From: Dehalococcoidia bacterium
GTDB taxonomy: Bacteria > Chloroflexota > Dehalococcoidia > UBA2979
Assembly (NCBI GenBank): GCA_029246995.1
Contig: JAQWMB010000017.1
Span: 1-44,354 of the forward strand
Direction of reading: 5' to 3'
DNA length: 44,354 nt
Part shown: in pieces, positions 27,422 through 35,423 of the stretch
How positions within the stretch are numbered: the stretch's first letter is position 1
Layout: every line of letters begins with the position of its first letter
Position numbers and translations under genes: made by a program
Notes under the pieces: generated by a model
What the model was told of the DNA's origin: nothing
The model's input: the letters and a program-made list of their open reading frames with translations, nothing else
Databases searched by the model: none

Positions 27422-28822
27422 ATGACTATTAGTCAATCACTTGCAGGGTTTGTTTATCAAATTGAATTCGCTAAGCTACCGCTAGAAGTAGTGGATAAAG
27501 TAAAAGCACTTCTGCTTCACGGAGTATTTATTGGACTTTCGAGTTTCAGTGAAGATGATGCTGTCTTAGCTGGAGAGTTATCTATAGCGATGGGTGAAAC
27601 AAATGTAGGGAATGCTCATATCTTAGCAAATGGTGCTACAACTAATCGATTGAGTGCTGCCTATGCAAATTCTGTGCTCATTCATTTACGCGGGCAAGAT
27701 GATTCATATCGTATGTTAACGCACCCTGGTTGTTGTATTTTACCAGCACTTTTTGCAGAATCTGAAAATCGTTCTATTTCAGGCATACGTTTTATTGAAG
27801 CACTTGTGGGGTCTTATGAAGTACACTGTCGTTTAAGTAAAGATACTGTTCCTTCAGCGCAGAATCAAGGATTTCGTTCCTCAGCTCTCTTTGGTATTTT
27901 TGGACCTGCTGTTGGTAGCGCTATGATTCACAGCTTAAATGACAGTCAAATTGCTAATACATTAGCGCTAGCAGTAAGCTTTGCTTCTGGTAATTTACAA
28001 ACTAGCCACGAAGGCACTAAAGAGATGACTTTTCAAGAAGCAATTGCCACGCAAAATGGCATGATGGCAGCACGCATTGCTCAACTGGATGTTAATGGAG
28101 CAACAGAATGTTTTGAAGGTCCAGCAGGATTTTTTCGAATATTTGCTGGAATTGAAAATAATACATTAAATGGTAGTTTTACTGACGCAAATTCTTTTCA
28201 AAATAATGATGTTATTAATGCACTTGGTAATGAATGGCAATTATATGATGTAACAATGAAAATATATTCTGGAGCAGGATTTGTGCAGCCTGTTATTGAG
28301 GGATGCGCACAACTTGCAAAAGATTACGATATTTCACCAGACTCAATTAAGGCCATCAATATTCAAATGAATGAATGGGAAACGGTTTATCCTTCACCTA
28401 AATTCCCAAGACCTGACTGGGGTGGTACTGATGAATGGAAAAATGCTCATTTTGCTGCATCTGCTATCGTCAATAAAGGATATGCTTCAACGGGCAGACG
28501 CCTGTCCTATGGTGGAAGGTCTGCTTTTGAAGAACCAGCTGATGTTCAGAGATTAACAAAACTCGTACGTGTTACTAAAGCCAATAGACCACAGTATGGA
28601 CCGATGATTGAAATTGTTCTTAACGATGATACCAAGCATTTCGTGGAGATGACTGGTGATGAATTTAAATGGGATTTTCAGACTGAAAAAAATAGGATTC
28701 AATCTGTTTATTCAGCGTTACCATTTGATTCAAACAATGCTGATCTAATTATTGATATGATTGAAAATTTAGAAAAGCTTGACGACATAGATAATTTAAT
28801 ATCACTTTTAATTCGTCGTTAA
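27422..28822 (+). CDS. MmgE/PrpD family protein
   Basis: 466 residues of the 2-methylcitrate dehydratase-like family. Seen are the helical N-terminal domain with HILANGATTNRLSAAYANS, then RSSALFGIFGPAVGSA, the FEGPAGFF segment, and MKIYSGAGFVQPVIEGC, corresponding to the MK.YP.C..... region of PrpD. The family includes 2-methylcitrate dehydratase and cis-aconitate decarboxylase; subfamily function cannot be fixed here. AAGGAG lies within the end of the thiolase gene. Its stop touches the convergent CaiB/BaiF stop with no base between. Confidence 0.82.
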   Translation: MTISQSLAGFVYQIEFAKLPLEVVDKVKALLLHGVFIGLSSFSEDDAVLAGELSIAMGETNVGNAHILANGATTNRLSAAYANSVLIHLRGQDDSYRMLTHPGCCILPALFAESENRSISGIRFIEALVGSYEVHCRLSKDTVPSAQNQGFRSSALFGIFGPAVGSAMIHSLNDSQIANTLALAVSFASGNLQTSHEGTKEMTFQEAIATQNGMMAARIAQLDVNGATECFEGPAGFFRIFAGIENNTLNGSFTDANSFQNNDVINALGNEWQLYDVTMKIYSGAGFVQPVIEGCAQLAKDYDISPDSIKAINIQMNEWETVYPSPKFPRPDWGGTDEWKNAHFAASAIVNKGYASTGRRLSYGGRSAFEEPADVQRLTKLVRVTKANRPQYGPMIEIVLNDDTKHFVEMTGDEFKWDFQTEKNRIQSVYSALPFDSNNADLIIDMIENLEKLDDIDNLISLLIRR

Positions 28823-30019
28823 TTAAGCAATAACGCCATCTTCTTTCATTTGATTAATTTCATCCCATGAGTAGCCTGCTTGCTCAAGATATAGTTCCGT
28901 GAAATTTCCTAATTCTGGCGGAGGTCCTGCGAGCTCAGTTGGTTTGCCACCAAATTGAATTGGACATCCAACAGTTGTAATTTCACCATAAAATGGATGA
29001 TCAAGCGTGGTAATATATCCATTATCTTTTGCATGATCGTCATTTAATATGTCATCGTAATCTTGTACGCGAGCATAAATAATATCCTGCTCATCAAAGA
29101 TATTACTAATGTCTTTATATGCATATTTTGCAAATTCAATTTCTAGTTGTGCGTTAATTTCATCTAATCCTGCTCGTCTTGTTTCATCATCAGGGAATTT
29201 ATCTGAGACCTCTGGGATACCAAGGGCATGGCATAGTCGCTTAAATCTGAACATATCTACTGATCCAATGACAAAATAGTCATCTTGACATTCAAAGACT
29301 CGCCAAATACCATTTTTACTCGCTACAGGGTGTCCGGTTCCACCTCGACCACTTTTAATACCTGTCATTGCATAAGTTGTTAATTCCCATGTTTGTAAAG
29401 CAAGTTGACCTGCATATAGTGATACATCTACTTGTTCGCCTTCACCTGTTTTTTCTTTTTTTACTAATGCTGCTAAAATTCCTGAGCACAATAATATCGC
29501 TCCTGTTTGATCTGCTATTGATGCAGCAGCTGGAGTAGGTGGATGGCCTTCAAATCCAGTCTTGCCCATAATGCCTCCCATTGCTTGCCCCATAATATCC
29601 ACGCCTGGTTTGCCTGCATATTTGCCTAGAGGGCCAAAACCTGTTGCATTTGCATATACGATGCTTGGATTAATCCTTTTTATAGATGCATAATCAAGGT
29701 CAAATTTATCCATGACGCCAGATCGAAAGTTATTTACTACTACATCAACTGTTTTAACTAATCTATGAATGATTTCTTTGCCACCAGGTTTTTTTAAATC
29801 AATCACAACACTACGTTTGCCTCTATTATGAGCAACAAAATAACCTAGAGGATATGCGCCAGGTTCACCTGGAGGAAAAATATGCCTACCACGTTCACCG
29901 CCAGGTGCTTCTATTTTAATAATCTCAGCACCCATGTCTGCTAATAACGTAGTACCGTATGGACCTTGTTGTGCCCAGGTAAAATCTAGAACCCTTACAC
30001 CTTCTAATGGTTTTGACAT
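28823..30019 (-). CDS. CaiB/BaiF family CoA-transferase with an attenuator-like leader
   Basis: 398 residues of class III CoA-transferase. Seen: GVRVLDFTWAQQGPYGT, MGAEIIKIEAPGGERGR, NRGKRSVVIDLK, VVNNFRSGVMDKFDLDY and catalytic Asp170 in AASIADQTGAIL. It shares the fold with the 17440 gene but is clearly different in sequence. The start is the ATG at 30019 with AAGGAG upstream; a second ATG four bases before is out of frame. The 5' region holds a promoter, an upstream ORF and two hairpins, so expression is probably controlled after initiation. The substrate is unknown. Confidence 0.88.
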   Translation of the reverse strand: MSKPLEGVRVLDFTWAQQGPYGTTLLADMGAEIIKIEAPGGERGRHIFPPGEPGAYPLGYFVAHNRGKRSVVIDLKKPGGKEIIHRLVKTVDVVVNNFRSGVMDKFDLDYASIKRINPSIVYANATGFGPLGKYAGKPGVDIMGQAMGGIMGKTGFEGHPPTPAAASIADQTGAILLCSGILAALVKKEKTGEGEQVDVSLYAGQLALQTWELTTYAMTGIKSGRGGTGHPVASKNGIWRVFECQDDYFVIGSVDMFRFKRLCHALGIPEVSDKFPDDETRRAGLDEINAQLEIEFAKYAYKDISNIFDEQDIIYARVQDYDDILNDDHAKDNGYITTLDHPFYGEITTVGCPIQFGGKPTELAGPPPELGNFTELYLEQAGYSWDEINQMKEDGVIA

Positions 30020-30051
30020 TCATTGCTCCTTAATTTTTGCTTGATAAAAGT

Positions 30052-30080
30052 CCTGGTCCAAGAAAAAATCTTGGACCAGG
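30052..30080 (-). promoter_or_regulatory. Leader hairpin B: perfect 11-bp stem
   Basis: CCTGGTCCAAG at 30052-30062 and its complement at 30070-30080 enclose the 7-base loop. On the transcript it ends 32 bases before the CaiB/BaiF start codon and is followed by ACUUUUAUC, a weak U-rich tract. It could act as an intrinsic terminator of an attenuator or as a stabilising hairpin. It is the strongest stem in the leader. Confidence 0.6.
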
Positions 30081-30097
30081 GTAACAAATATGTTAAA

Positions 30098-30135
30098 GCC
30101 TCTATCAAAGATTATTTATAAACCTAGATAGAGGC
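30098..30135 (-). promoter_or_regulatory. Leader hairpin A: 9-bp stem overlapping the upstream ORF
   Basis: GCCTCTATC (plus 30098-30106) pairs with GATAGAGGC (30127-30135) around a 20-base loop. On the minus-strand transcript the 5' arm is part of codons 8-11 of the 13-codon upstream ORF. A ribosome held on those codons would open this hairpin, the geometry expected for translation-dependent control. Confidence 0.55.
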
Positions 30136-30157
30136 GACACATTACACTAGATAACAT
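30116..30157 (-). CDS. 13-codon upstream ORF (putative leader peptide MLSSVMCRLYLGL)
   Basis: The minus strand reads ATG at 30157 to TAA at 30116, encoding MLSSVMCRLYLGL. It is preceded by AAAGGGAGGTGATCC, which matches the complement of the 16S rRNA 3' end far better than any other start in the window, with 6 bases between GGAGG and the ATG. The ORF ends 96 bases before the CaiB/BaiF gene and its codons overlap hairpin A. Such a strong initiation site for a tiny ORF points to a regulatory leader peptide. I do not recognise the peptide; the Cys-Arg-Leu-Tyr run is a candidate sensing or stalling site. Confidence 0.65.
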   Translation of the reverse strand: MLSSVMCRLYLGL

Positions 30158-30196
30158 GGATCACCTCCCTTTGTTGAATAATTTTTTGATATTTCT

Positions 30197-30225
30197 ACAA
30201 TAGCAATACATAAGATTTTTTGCAA
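30197..30225 (-). promoter_or_regulatory. Probable promoter of the leader-CaiB/BaiF unit
   Basis: Read on the minus strand: TTGCAA (30225-30220), 17-base spacer, TATTGT (30202-30197). Transcription would begin near 30190, about 20 bases before the strong Shine-Dalgarno of the upstream ORF. Both hexamers are imperfect, but the spacing is ideal. Confidence 0.45.
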
Positions 30226-30265
30226 CTAGACTTTTTTGATAACATGAATGAGGTAGAATCTATTT

Positions 30266-30571
30266 ATGACAAATCAATTAAAAATAATTCTTGGATTTGT
30301 TTTAACTGCGATTGGAACCTTGCTTGTTGCTAGGTTCTTGCTGAATTTTTTCTTTTCCAACAATACTATAAATACTAATGGAGGATTCATAAGCATGAAT
30401 CCGTTTCTAGATGAACAGCCAGAGTTTCAAGCCTGTCTTGCTGAGGAAATTAACGCAAAAAGACTTGCAGAACTTAAGGATAATCAAAAGCCTACAAATG
30501 ATGAATACGATGTTATTGATGATCCAAAGCGTGGTTATAAATTATATTTTATTGAATTAACTATTAAATGA
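30266..30571 (+). CDS. Small single-pass membrane protein of unknown function
   Basis: 101 residues. One hydrophobic segment at about 6-31 (ILGFVLTAIGTLLVARFLLNFFF) is followed by a polar, charged cytoplasmic or external part with no recognised domain. GAGGTAG lies upstream. Its last 4 bases overlap the start of the metallopeptidase gene (ATGA), so the two are translationally coupled and probably act together. I do not recognise it. Confidence 0.65.
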   Translation: MTNQLKIILGFVLTAIGTLLVARFLLNFFFSNNTINTNGGFISMNPFLDEQPEFQACLAEEINAKRLAELKDNQKPTNDEYDVIDDPKRGYKLYFIELTIK

Positions 30572-32448
30572 AATTAATTATTACTGTGCTGCTCATGTGC
30601 AATATGTTGATCCTTAGTTGCAGTTCATCACAAGTAGCAACAAACATGTCTGACGTCGTATATTTACCTACTCATTATTCTCAAGAGATGGATCGTTGTG
30701 ACCCTACTCATGTCGATCCAAAAATTGGGATGTGGTCAAGAAGCGGTGCACAACAGATTGTTGATGAAAATTTGACAGTATTTGATCCTGAAGTGATCTT
30801 TGGTGATGAAACAACTACGATGTATAGGACATTTTCTGCTGGAAGTTTAGAAATTACTAAATCACTAGCAGTTTTAAAAACATCAAAATTTAATACTATT
30901 GCATTGATTGCATTAATTACTGTTTCGTTAGTCTTTGTGTGTTTGCTTGCATTTGTAGGCTACAGTGCAATGATTTCATTAATCTTTGCAGTATTTATTG
31001 CTTCTTTAAGCTGCTTAATGCTTATTTCTTTTGGTCATGATGCTTCAGTTATGGAAGGTTATTTAGAGCCTGGGCTTGTTTCAAACTCATCTGAGAATCC
31101 TTTATTTTATACAAATAAGGTGAAATTTTATGATAATGGAAAGAATGGAGATGCTGTTAAAGGTGATGGCGTATATACAAAAACATGTATTAAATCAATT
31201 TATGACTTTGATTCTTATAATGAAAGCCTAACTGTGTATAGTGAATTACCATTGCGAATATTACATCCTAAATTACGCAATACATTATCTGTCCACCACC
31301 TAACTGAATCTGTGGCAATGACTGAGTATGGTTTTTTTATTGCGCTAGGTCCTGATTATATGGATGTATATCAAGATTCATCATACTTATCTTTTCCGGA
31401 ATACTGTATGGCATGCCATACAGCCTTTGAGATAGCAGGTGATAAGTTTGATTTTTTTGTTGTTACTCCACGCAGTGGTGCGCCAGATTATGCATACTAT
31501 ATTCGTGTTCATGATGGTATAGGGGGTATTGGCTTGCCAGAAGAATGGCGTAGTCATGATTATCGATTTCCAGATGGAGATGCTCATGAAAAATTACAAG
31601 GTATTATTTATATGAATGATGTGATGAATTGGGCTCCTTTAAATCATGAATTGGGTCATTGGATAGGGCTTGGCTCACAAGATTACAATTTTCCTAGTAA
31701 AGAACTAGCTTGGAATTTTCCAGATGGCATACACCTACATAGCAATACTACTGCTGAATCATTACTCTCAACCCCTGTCTGGGATATGCAAGAATACTCA
31801 TACTCATCGGGTATAGGCATGCAGCAACCAATATTATTAGATAATGGTAATGGAGAGACATTTTTTGCACGTCTAGCTGGTAACCCACAATCAGGTTTTT
31901 ATTTAGAGCCTCGTCTGCCCAAATCTATTGTGTACGATGATATATTTTTGTATATGATGGGACTCCTTCCTGCAGAGCAAATTGACGATGAGTATTGGCA
32001 GGTTTCAGGCATGCAGCTTACTGATGATGTTGAATGCTTCTTTAATGATCGAGAATTTTTTCAAGATGTTTGTCAGGGGCCTTTTTTGCCAATAACTTAT
32101 ACTGAAGCAGTTAAATTCGATACGCAATTATTAATTAATCAATTCGGTAAAAGAGTTACGAGAGGCTCATCTGCGAGTGACACTTTTAACGTTGGATTTT
32201 TACACACTTCCCATAGACCATTTACTGAAGCAGAAATTATTTTTCGTAGTTTAGCTATTAAAGATTGGATTCGTACTGATAGCGTCTCTGAAACAGAGGT
32301 TATTGAAAATTACACTTGGCATCATGTAACTCAGGGGAAAGGGAAAATAGCTACAAATTTTATTGGCGATTTGCATAAAGATACTGCAGAATATGAAAAA
32401 TGGTTAAATTATACTTATACAAATGGTAAGTTAATTAGAAAAGAGTAA
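30568..32448 (+). CDS. Putative lipoprotein/membrane zinc metallopeptidase (HExxH)
   Basis: 626 residues. The N-terminus looks like a lipoprotein signal with Cys18 (MLILSC). Two adjacent hydrophobic segments lie at about 109-131 and 133-156. Then comes DNGKNGDAVKGDGVY at 189-203, an Asp/Gly loop found in secreted choice-of-anchor or calcium-binding domains. CMACH at 280-284 fits CxxCH. The zinc motif HELGHWIG starts at 360, and a C-terminal domain of about 230 residues follows. Surface-located proteolysis is inferred. The family cannot be named with confidence. It is coupled to a small membrane protein and followed 3 bases later by carbonic anhydrase. Confidence 0.7.
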   Translation: MKLIITVLLMCNMLILSCSSSQVATNMSDVVYLPTHYSQEMDRCDPTHVDPKIGMWSRSGAQQIVDENLTVFDPEVIFGDETTTMYRTFSAGSLEITKSLAVLKTSKFNTIALIALITVSLVFVCLLAFVGYSAMISLIFAVFIASLSCLMLISFGHDASVMEGYLEPGLVSNSSENPLFYTNKVKFYDNGKNGDAVKGDGVYTKTCIKSIYDFDSYNESLTVYSELPLRILHPKLRNTLSVHHLTESVAMTEYGFFIALGPDYMDVYQDSSYLSFPEYCMACHTAFEIAGDKFDFFVVTPRSGAPDYAYYIRVHDGIGGIGLPEEWRSHDYRFPDGDAHEKLQGIIYMNDVMNWAPLNHELGHWIGLGSQDYNFPSKELAWNFPDGIHLHSNTTAESLLSTPVWDMQEYSYSSGIGMQQPILLDNGNGETFFARLAGNPQSGFYLEPRLPKSIVYDDIFLYMMGLLPAEQIDDEYWQVSGMQLTDDVECFFNDREFFQDVCQGPFLPITYTEAVKFDTQLLINQFGKRVTRGSSASDTFNVGFLHTSHRPFTEAEIIFRSLAIKDWIRTDSVSETEVIENYTWHHVTQGKGKIATNFIGDLHKDTAEYEKWLNYTYTNGKLIRKE

Positions 32449-32451
32449 GAT

Positions 32452-33036
32452 ATGCCACTTGAAGAATTATTAAAAAAATTAATGAATGGAAATGAGCGTT
32501 TTGTAAAACAGCATCCGCAAGATAGAAATATTGCTGAAGAAATTGCATCGACTGTTGATGATGTTAATGGATATGCCGTAGTGATCAGTTGCATGGATGC
32601 AAGAGTAACGCCTGAACTAATTTTTGATACTAAGATAGGAGATATCTTTGTTCTACGAGTCGGCGGTGGTGTGATCAATCAAGATATTGTTGATAGTATT
32701 GAAATCGCTCTCAATATGACCCAAGTGAAAGTAGTGATCATGCTAGGTCATACAAAATGCGGGGCTATTGTGAATGCGACAAAAAACAAAGGCAAAGAAG
32801 TCTCACAACTTATTGCTAAGGTTTTACCTGCTATTGATGCTGTGCCATCATCATTAGGTGAACCTTCATTGTCAAATATATCCTATCTTCGCAAAGCAGA
32901 AGAAATGCAAGTTAATTTGTCAGTACAGCAATTACGTGCATCTAGTAAAAAAATTGATAATTTAGTCAATGAGAACTCATTGATAATTGTAGGTGCTATG
33001 TACGATGTTGAAACTGGCAATGTTAAGGTTATATAA
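32452..33036 (+). CDS. Beta-class carbonic anhydrase
   Basis: Interconverts CO2 and bicarbonate. 194 residues with zinc ligands Cys47, His100 and Cys103 (ISCMDARV ... MLGHTKCGA) and the Asp49-Arg51 dyad; GDIFVLRVGGGV follows the family pattern. There is no signal peptide, so it is cytoplasmic. At the 3' end, LIIVGAMYDVETGNV is the typical C-terminal strand. It lies 3 bases after the metallopeptidase and appears to be the last gene of that operon. Confidence 0.92.
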   Translation: MPLEELLKKLMNGNERFVKQHPQDRNIAEEIASTVDDVNGYAVVISCMDARVTPELIFDTKIGDIFVLRVGGGVINQDIVDSIEIALNMTQVKVVIMLGHTKCGAIVNATKNKGKEVSQLIAKVLPAIDAVPSSLGEPSLSNISYLRKAEEMQVNLSVQQLRASSKKIDNLVNENSLIIVGAMYDVETGNVKVI

Positions 33037-33076
33037 AATTACCAACTCAATTAATTATATAAAATAAGCAAAAAAA

Positions 33077-33102
33077 TATCGCACTTGTGGAAAAATGCGA
33101 TA
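33077..33102 (-). terminator. Intrinsic terminator for the 33155 gene
   Basis: A 7-bp stem, TATCGCA at 33077-33083 with TGCGATA at 33096-33102, is followed on the minus strand by an uninterrupted run of T (complement of the A-run ending at 33076). That is the layout of an intrinsic terminator reading leftward, about 53 bases after the gene's stop. Confidence 0.65.
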
Positions 33103-33154
33103 GATAATAATATCACTTTTTTTTATTAAATTGCAACAGTTTGATGTGTATTTT

Positions 33155-33940
33155 TTATACTTTTTTATTAATTCTATAGTAAGCAAAGATGCTTATTCCA
33201 ATAAGCAGAGTTGTTAAGATAGGAATTAAAAAAACAATATTATTCGTGTTTTTATTTATTTCTACTATTTCTTCATTTTTCTCATTTTGATTATGATATT
33301 CGAGAAGTTCAGTTGAGTTTTTTGCTTCCTTTTCTTTTGCTGGCTGTATGTTATTTATTGTTTGTTTATCTTCGAGTATCACATTGTTGATATTTGGTGC
33401 AATAAGGCAGTTTTTTCCATTTTTTTGTTGTACATCTCCGCCAATAACTATATTCCTATTTTCTTCTTTGTATCCTAGAGATAAAACAAAATAACCTGAC
33501 GAACGAGCATGAACCTGTATACCTATCGTTTTCGTTTCTTCCAATTGGTTTGAATTGTATCTGAGAAAGCGAATATAATCTGTTTGAGAATAGGGCTCAT
33601 AAAAACTTGTTCTAATAGTTGGCTCTAACATTTCTCCTAGCGAAGGAATTGTAATATATGGCAACTGTTCTTGAGGCATTGTATTTTCTGGAGCTTGATT
33701 TAATATCAACATACTGATATTCAATCTTTCGTTTGCAGGCAATCTCATATCTAGTGCAAACCTTTGATCAGAATTAGTGAAAGAAAAATATAAAGCGTGT
33801 GATACAGAACCATCACTAATAAAAACTGTTGGAGCAGAAGAATTATCTTCAATACATAAAGTAAAAGGCTGATGCGCAGATACAGTTTTTGGCATTGTAG
33901 CTACGAATACGACTATAAATGTGAAGAGAAATTTTCTAAT
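33155..33940 (-). CDS. Secreted, C-terminally membrane-anchored protein with probable ATT start
   Basis: An in-frame ATG exists at 33895, but starting there removes the signal sequence. Reading upstream to the stop at 33944-33946 adds IRKFLFTFIVVFVAT, giving a textbook signal peptide (basic n-region, hydrophobic core, VSA cleavage site before HQPF). AAGGGG sits 7 bases before the ATT at 33940, so ATT is the likely start (261 residues). The middle is a beta-rich extracytoplasmic region; then a charged linker and a C-terminal membrane segment (VFLIPILTTLLIGISIFAYY) with a basic tail. I do not recognise the family. Confidence 0.65.
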   Translation of the reverse strand: MRKFLFTFIVVFVATMPKTVSAHQPFTLCIEDNSSAPTVFISDGSVSHALYFSFTNSDQRFALDMRLPANERLNISMLILNQAPENTMPQEQLPYITIPSLGEMLEPTIRTSFYEPYSQTDYIRFLRYNSNQLEETKTIGIQVHARSSGYFVLSLGYKEENRNIVIGGDVQQKNGKNCLIAPNINNVILEDKQTINNIQPAKEKEAKNSTELLEYHNQNEKNEEIVEINKNTNNIVFLIPILTTLLIGISIFAYYRINKKV

Positions 33941-33994
33941 AACTTACCCCTTGATGATTAAAATTATCATAAAGTAACTTACAAGCAATATGCA

Positions 33995-34792
33995 TTATTT
34001 TTCTTTATAGTAGAGATGTTCTGAAAAGACAGGATCGGTCCTGTTGATCATGCTTTCCATTTTTACTTGCACTCGTTTTGCAAGACCTTTTGGATGTGTG
34101 AAAATATAAAATCGCTGGTTTTCAATACCTTCAAGCATAATATCTACTACATCATTTGCTTGTAGGACATCATCTTCATTTGGAAGATCTCCCTTAACAG
34201 TGAGATAATCTCTTGTTTGTACAAAGGTGGGGACGAGGACTGACACCTGTATTGCTGACTCATCCTTTTTTAATTCATGAAATAATAATTCTGATAAGCT
34301 CAGTACGGCAGATTTTGATGAAACATATGGGCTTTGTCCCCATTGAGTTCCCAGTGCAACTCCAGAACAGGTATTAATGATATAGCGTTTTTTATTTTCA
34401 TTGAGCATCATTGGGACAAATGCTCGAATCATATTTGTAATACCCCAAAAATTTACATTGAATACCTGATGCCAGTTTTCACTGGAAATATCCCAGATAC
34501 GACCTTTATGCGCTCCTATACCAGCATTATTACAAAGCATGTCGACAACACCAAATTGTATTTTTACTTCATTAGCAAATTGATTTACTGCATCTTCATT
34601 GGCTATATCTACTGTAAAAGGATGAAAATTATCAGGATGCTTGCTTGCTTGCTTAGTAGCTTGTAGAGCATCTTGATTAATATCAACTCCTATAACTTGC
34701 ATGCCTTGAGTAATAAAACGATGTGCCATAGCCTGACCAATTCCGCTGGCAGCCCCTGTAATGCATGCAATTTTATTTTTTGTGTCTTTCAT
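33995..34792 (-). CDS. Short-chain dehydrogenase/reductase
   Basis: 265 residues, classical SDR. The cofactor motif TGAASGIG is at 12-19, NNAG at 88-91, and the catalytic Ser143, Tyr156 and Lys160 (YVSSK) are all present. Asp37 after the second beta strand (VIGVDIN) favours NAD+ over NADP+. The C-terminal region after residue 190 is substrate-specific and gives no hint of the alcohol or ketone used. It is monocistronic, divergent from the DoxX-like gene. Confidence 0.9.
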   Translation of the reverse strand: MKDTKNKIACITGAASGIGQAMAHRFITQGMQVIGVDINQDALQATKQASKHPDNFHPFTVDIANEDAVNQFANEVKIQFGVVDMLCNNAGIGAHKGRIWDISSENWHQVFNVNFWGITNMIRAFVPMMLNENKKRYIINTCSGVALGTQWGQSPYVSSKSAVLSLSELLFHELKKDESAIQVSVLVPTFVQTRDYLTVKGDLPNEDDVLQANDVVDIMLEGIENQRFYIFTHPKGLAKRVQVKMESMINRTDPVFSEHLYYKEK

Positions 34793-34853
34793 TGTATAAA
34801 TTAGTATATCAATTTATTTAACGAGCTAGCCAATTTTGTGTATGATAGTTGTC

Positions 34854-35267
34854 ATGGATACAATATTTAACATTCAAATTATACATGTCATCCAATTGCT
34901 TGTTGCTATTTTCTTGGCAACATGTTTGTTGCAATCAGGATTAGATAAGATAATTGATTTTCAAGGTAACAAAGAATATTTTTCAGAACATTTTTCAAAC
35001 TCCCCACTACAAAAATTTGATTCATTATTATTAATTTCATTAACAATCTTGGAATTATCTGGAGGCCTATTAGCAATTTTAGGTATTATCCAATTTATTG
35101 TATCGGATAGTACTAATTTATTACGATACGCTTTTGCTTTACAAGCCTGCGTTTTTATTTGTTTATTTGCAGGACAACGACTTGCCAAAGATTATAATGG
35201 GGCGGCAATTCTTGTAAACTATTTTCTCTTAACGGTTCTTGCTTTGTTCACTTATTCGATTGGCTAG
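34854..35267 (+). CDS. DoxX-like membrane protein
   Basis: About 137 residues with four hydrophobic segments; QSGLDKIIDFQGNKEYFSEHF after the first helix is the DoxX/MauE-type loop, and ELSGGLLAILGI the next helix. The frame opens at a TTG (34836) and an ATG (34842), but neither has a ribosome-binding site. The ATG at 34854 gives the most family-like N-terminus. A TATGAT hexamer at 34841-34846 lies so close that the mRNA may be leaderless if it is the -10 box. The function of the family is poorly defined (quinone-related). Confidence 0.75.
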   Translation: MDTIFNIQIIHVIQLLVAIFLATCLLQSGLDKIIDFQGNKEYFSEHFSNSPLQKFDSLLLISLTILELSGGLLAILGIIQFIVSDSTNLLRYAFALQACVFICLFAGQRLAKDYNGAAILVNYFLLTVLALFTYSIG

Positions 35268-35270
35268 GCT

Positions 35271-35405
35271 GTGAAAAAATTTAAATGGCATGGCATCCCT
35301 GTTAACATACCTGACTCCCCTAAAGAGTGGATTTTTTTTGGAGTGATTGCGCTTATCGATCTCTTTTTAGTGCTTTACCTAATTGTATTTAAAGCTATAA
35401 TGTAA
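35271..35405 (+). CDS. 44-residue membrane protein
   Basis: GTG at 35271 to TAA at 35403-35405 encodes 44 residues: a basic start (MKKFKWHGIPVNIPDSPKEW), then one hydrophobic segment (IFFGVIALIDLFLVLYLIVF) ending KAIM. It begins 3 bases after the DoxX-like stop, so it can be translated by the same ribosomes. The positive n-region and clean helix make it a credible small membrane protein, perhaps a partner of the DoxX-like protein. No homologue is recognised. Confidence 0.55.
   Translation: MKKFKWHGIPVNIPDSPKEWIFFGVIALIDLFLVLYLIVFKAIM
35374..35401 (+). promoter_or_regulatory. Probable sigma70-type promoter
   Basis: TTTACC (35374-35379), a 16-base spacer and a perfect TATAAT (35396-35401). 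It lies inside the 3' end of the 44-residue gene and would start transcripts near 35408, just upstream of the GGAG that serves the 8-codon upstream ORF. Confidence 0.5.
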
Positions 35406-35423
35406 TCAAATTTGGAGAACCAT

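Noticed and set aside
30156-30172. GGATCACCTCC, identical to the last bases of 16S rRNA
   Set aside because: No other 16S sequence lies nearby. On the minus strand it is a Shine-Dalgarno placed correctly before the ATG of the upstream ORF.
34836-34853. TTG and first ATG of the DoxX-like frame as start
   Set aside because: They overlap the probable -10 hexamer and have no ribosome site; the ATG at 34854 fits better, though not certainly.
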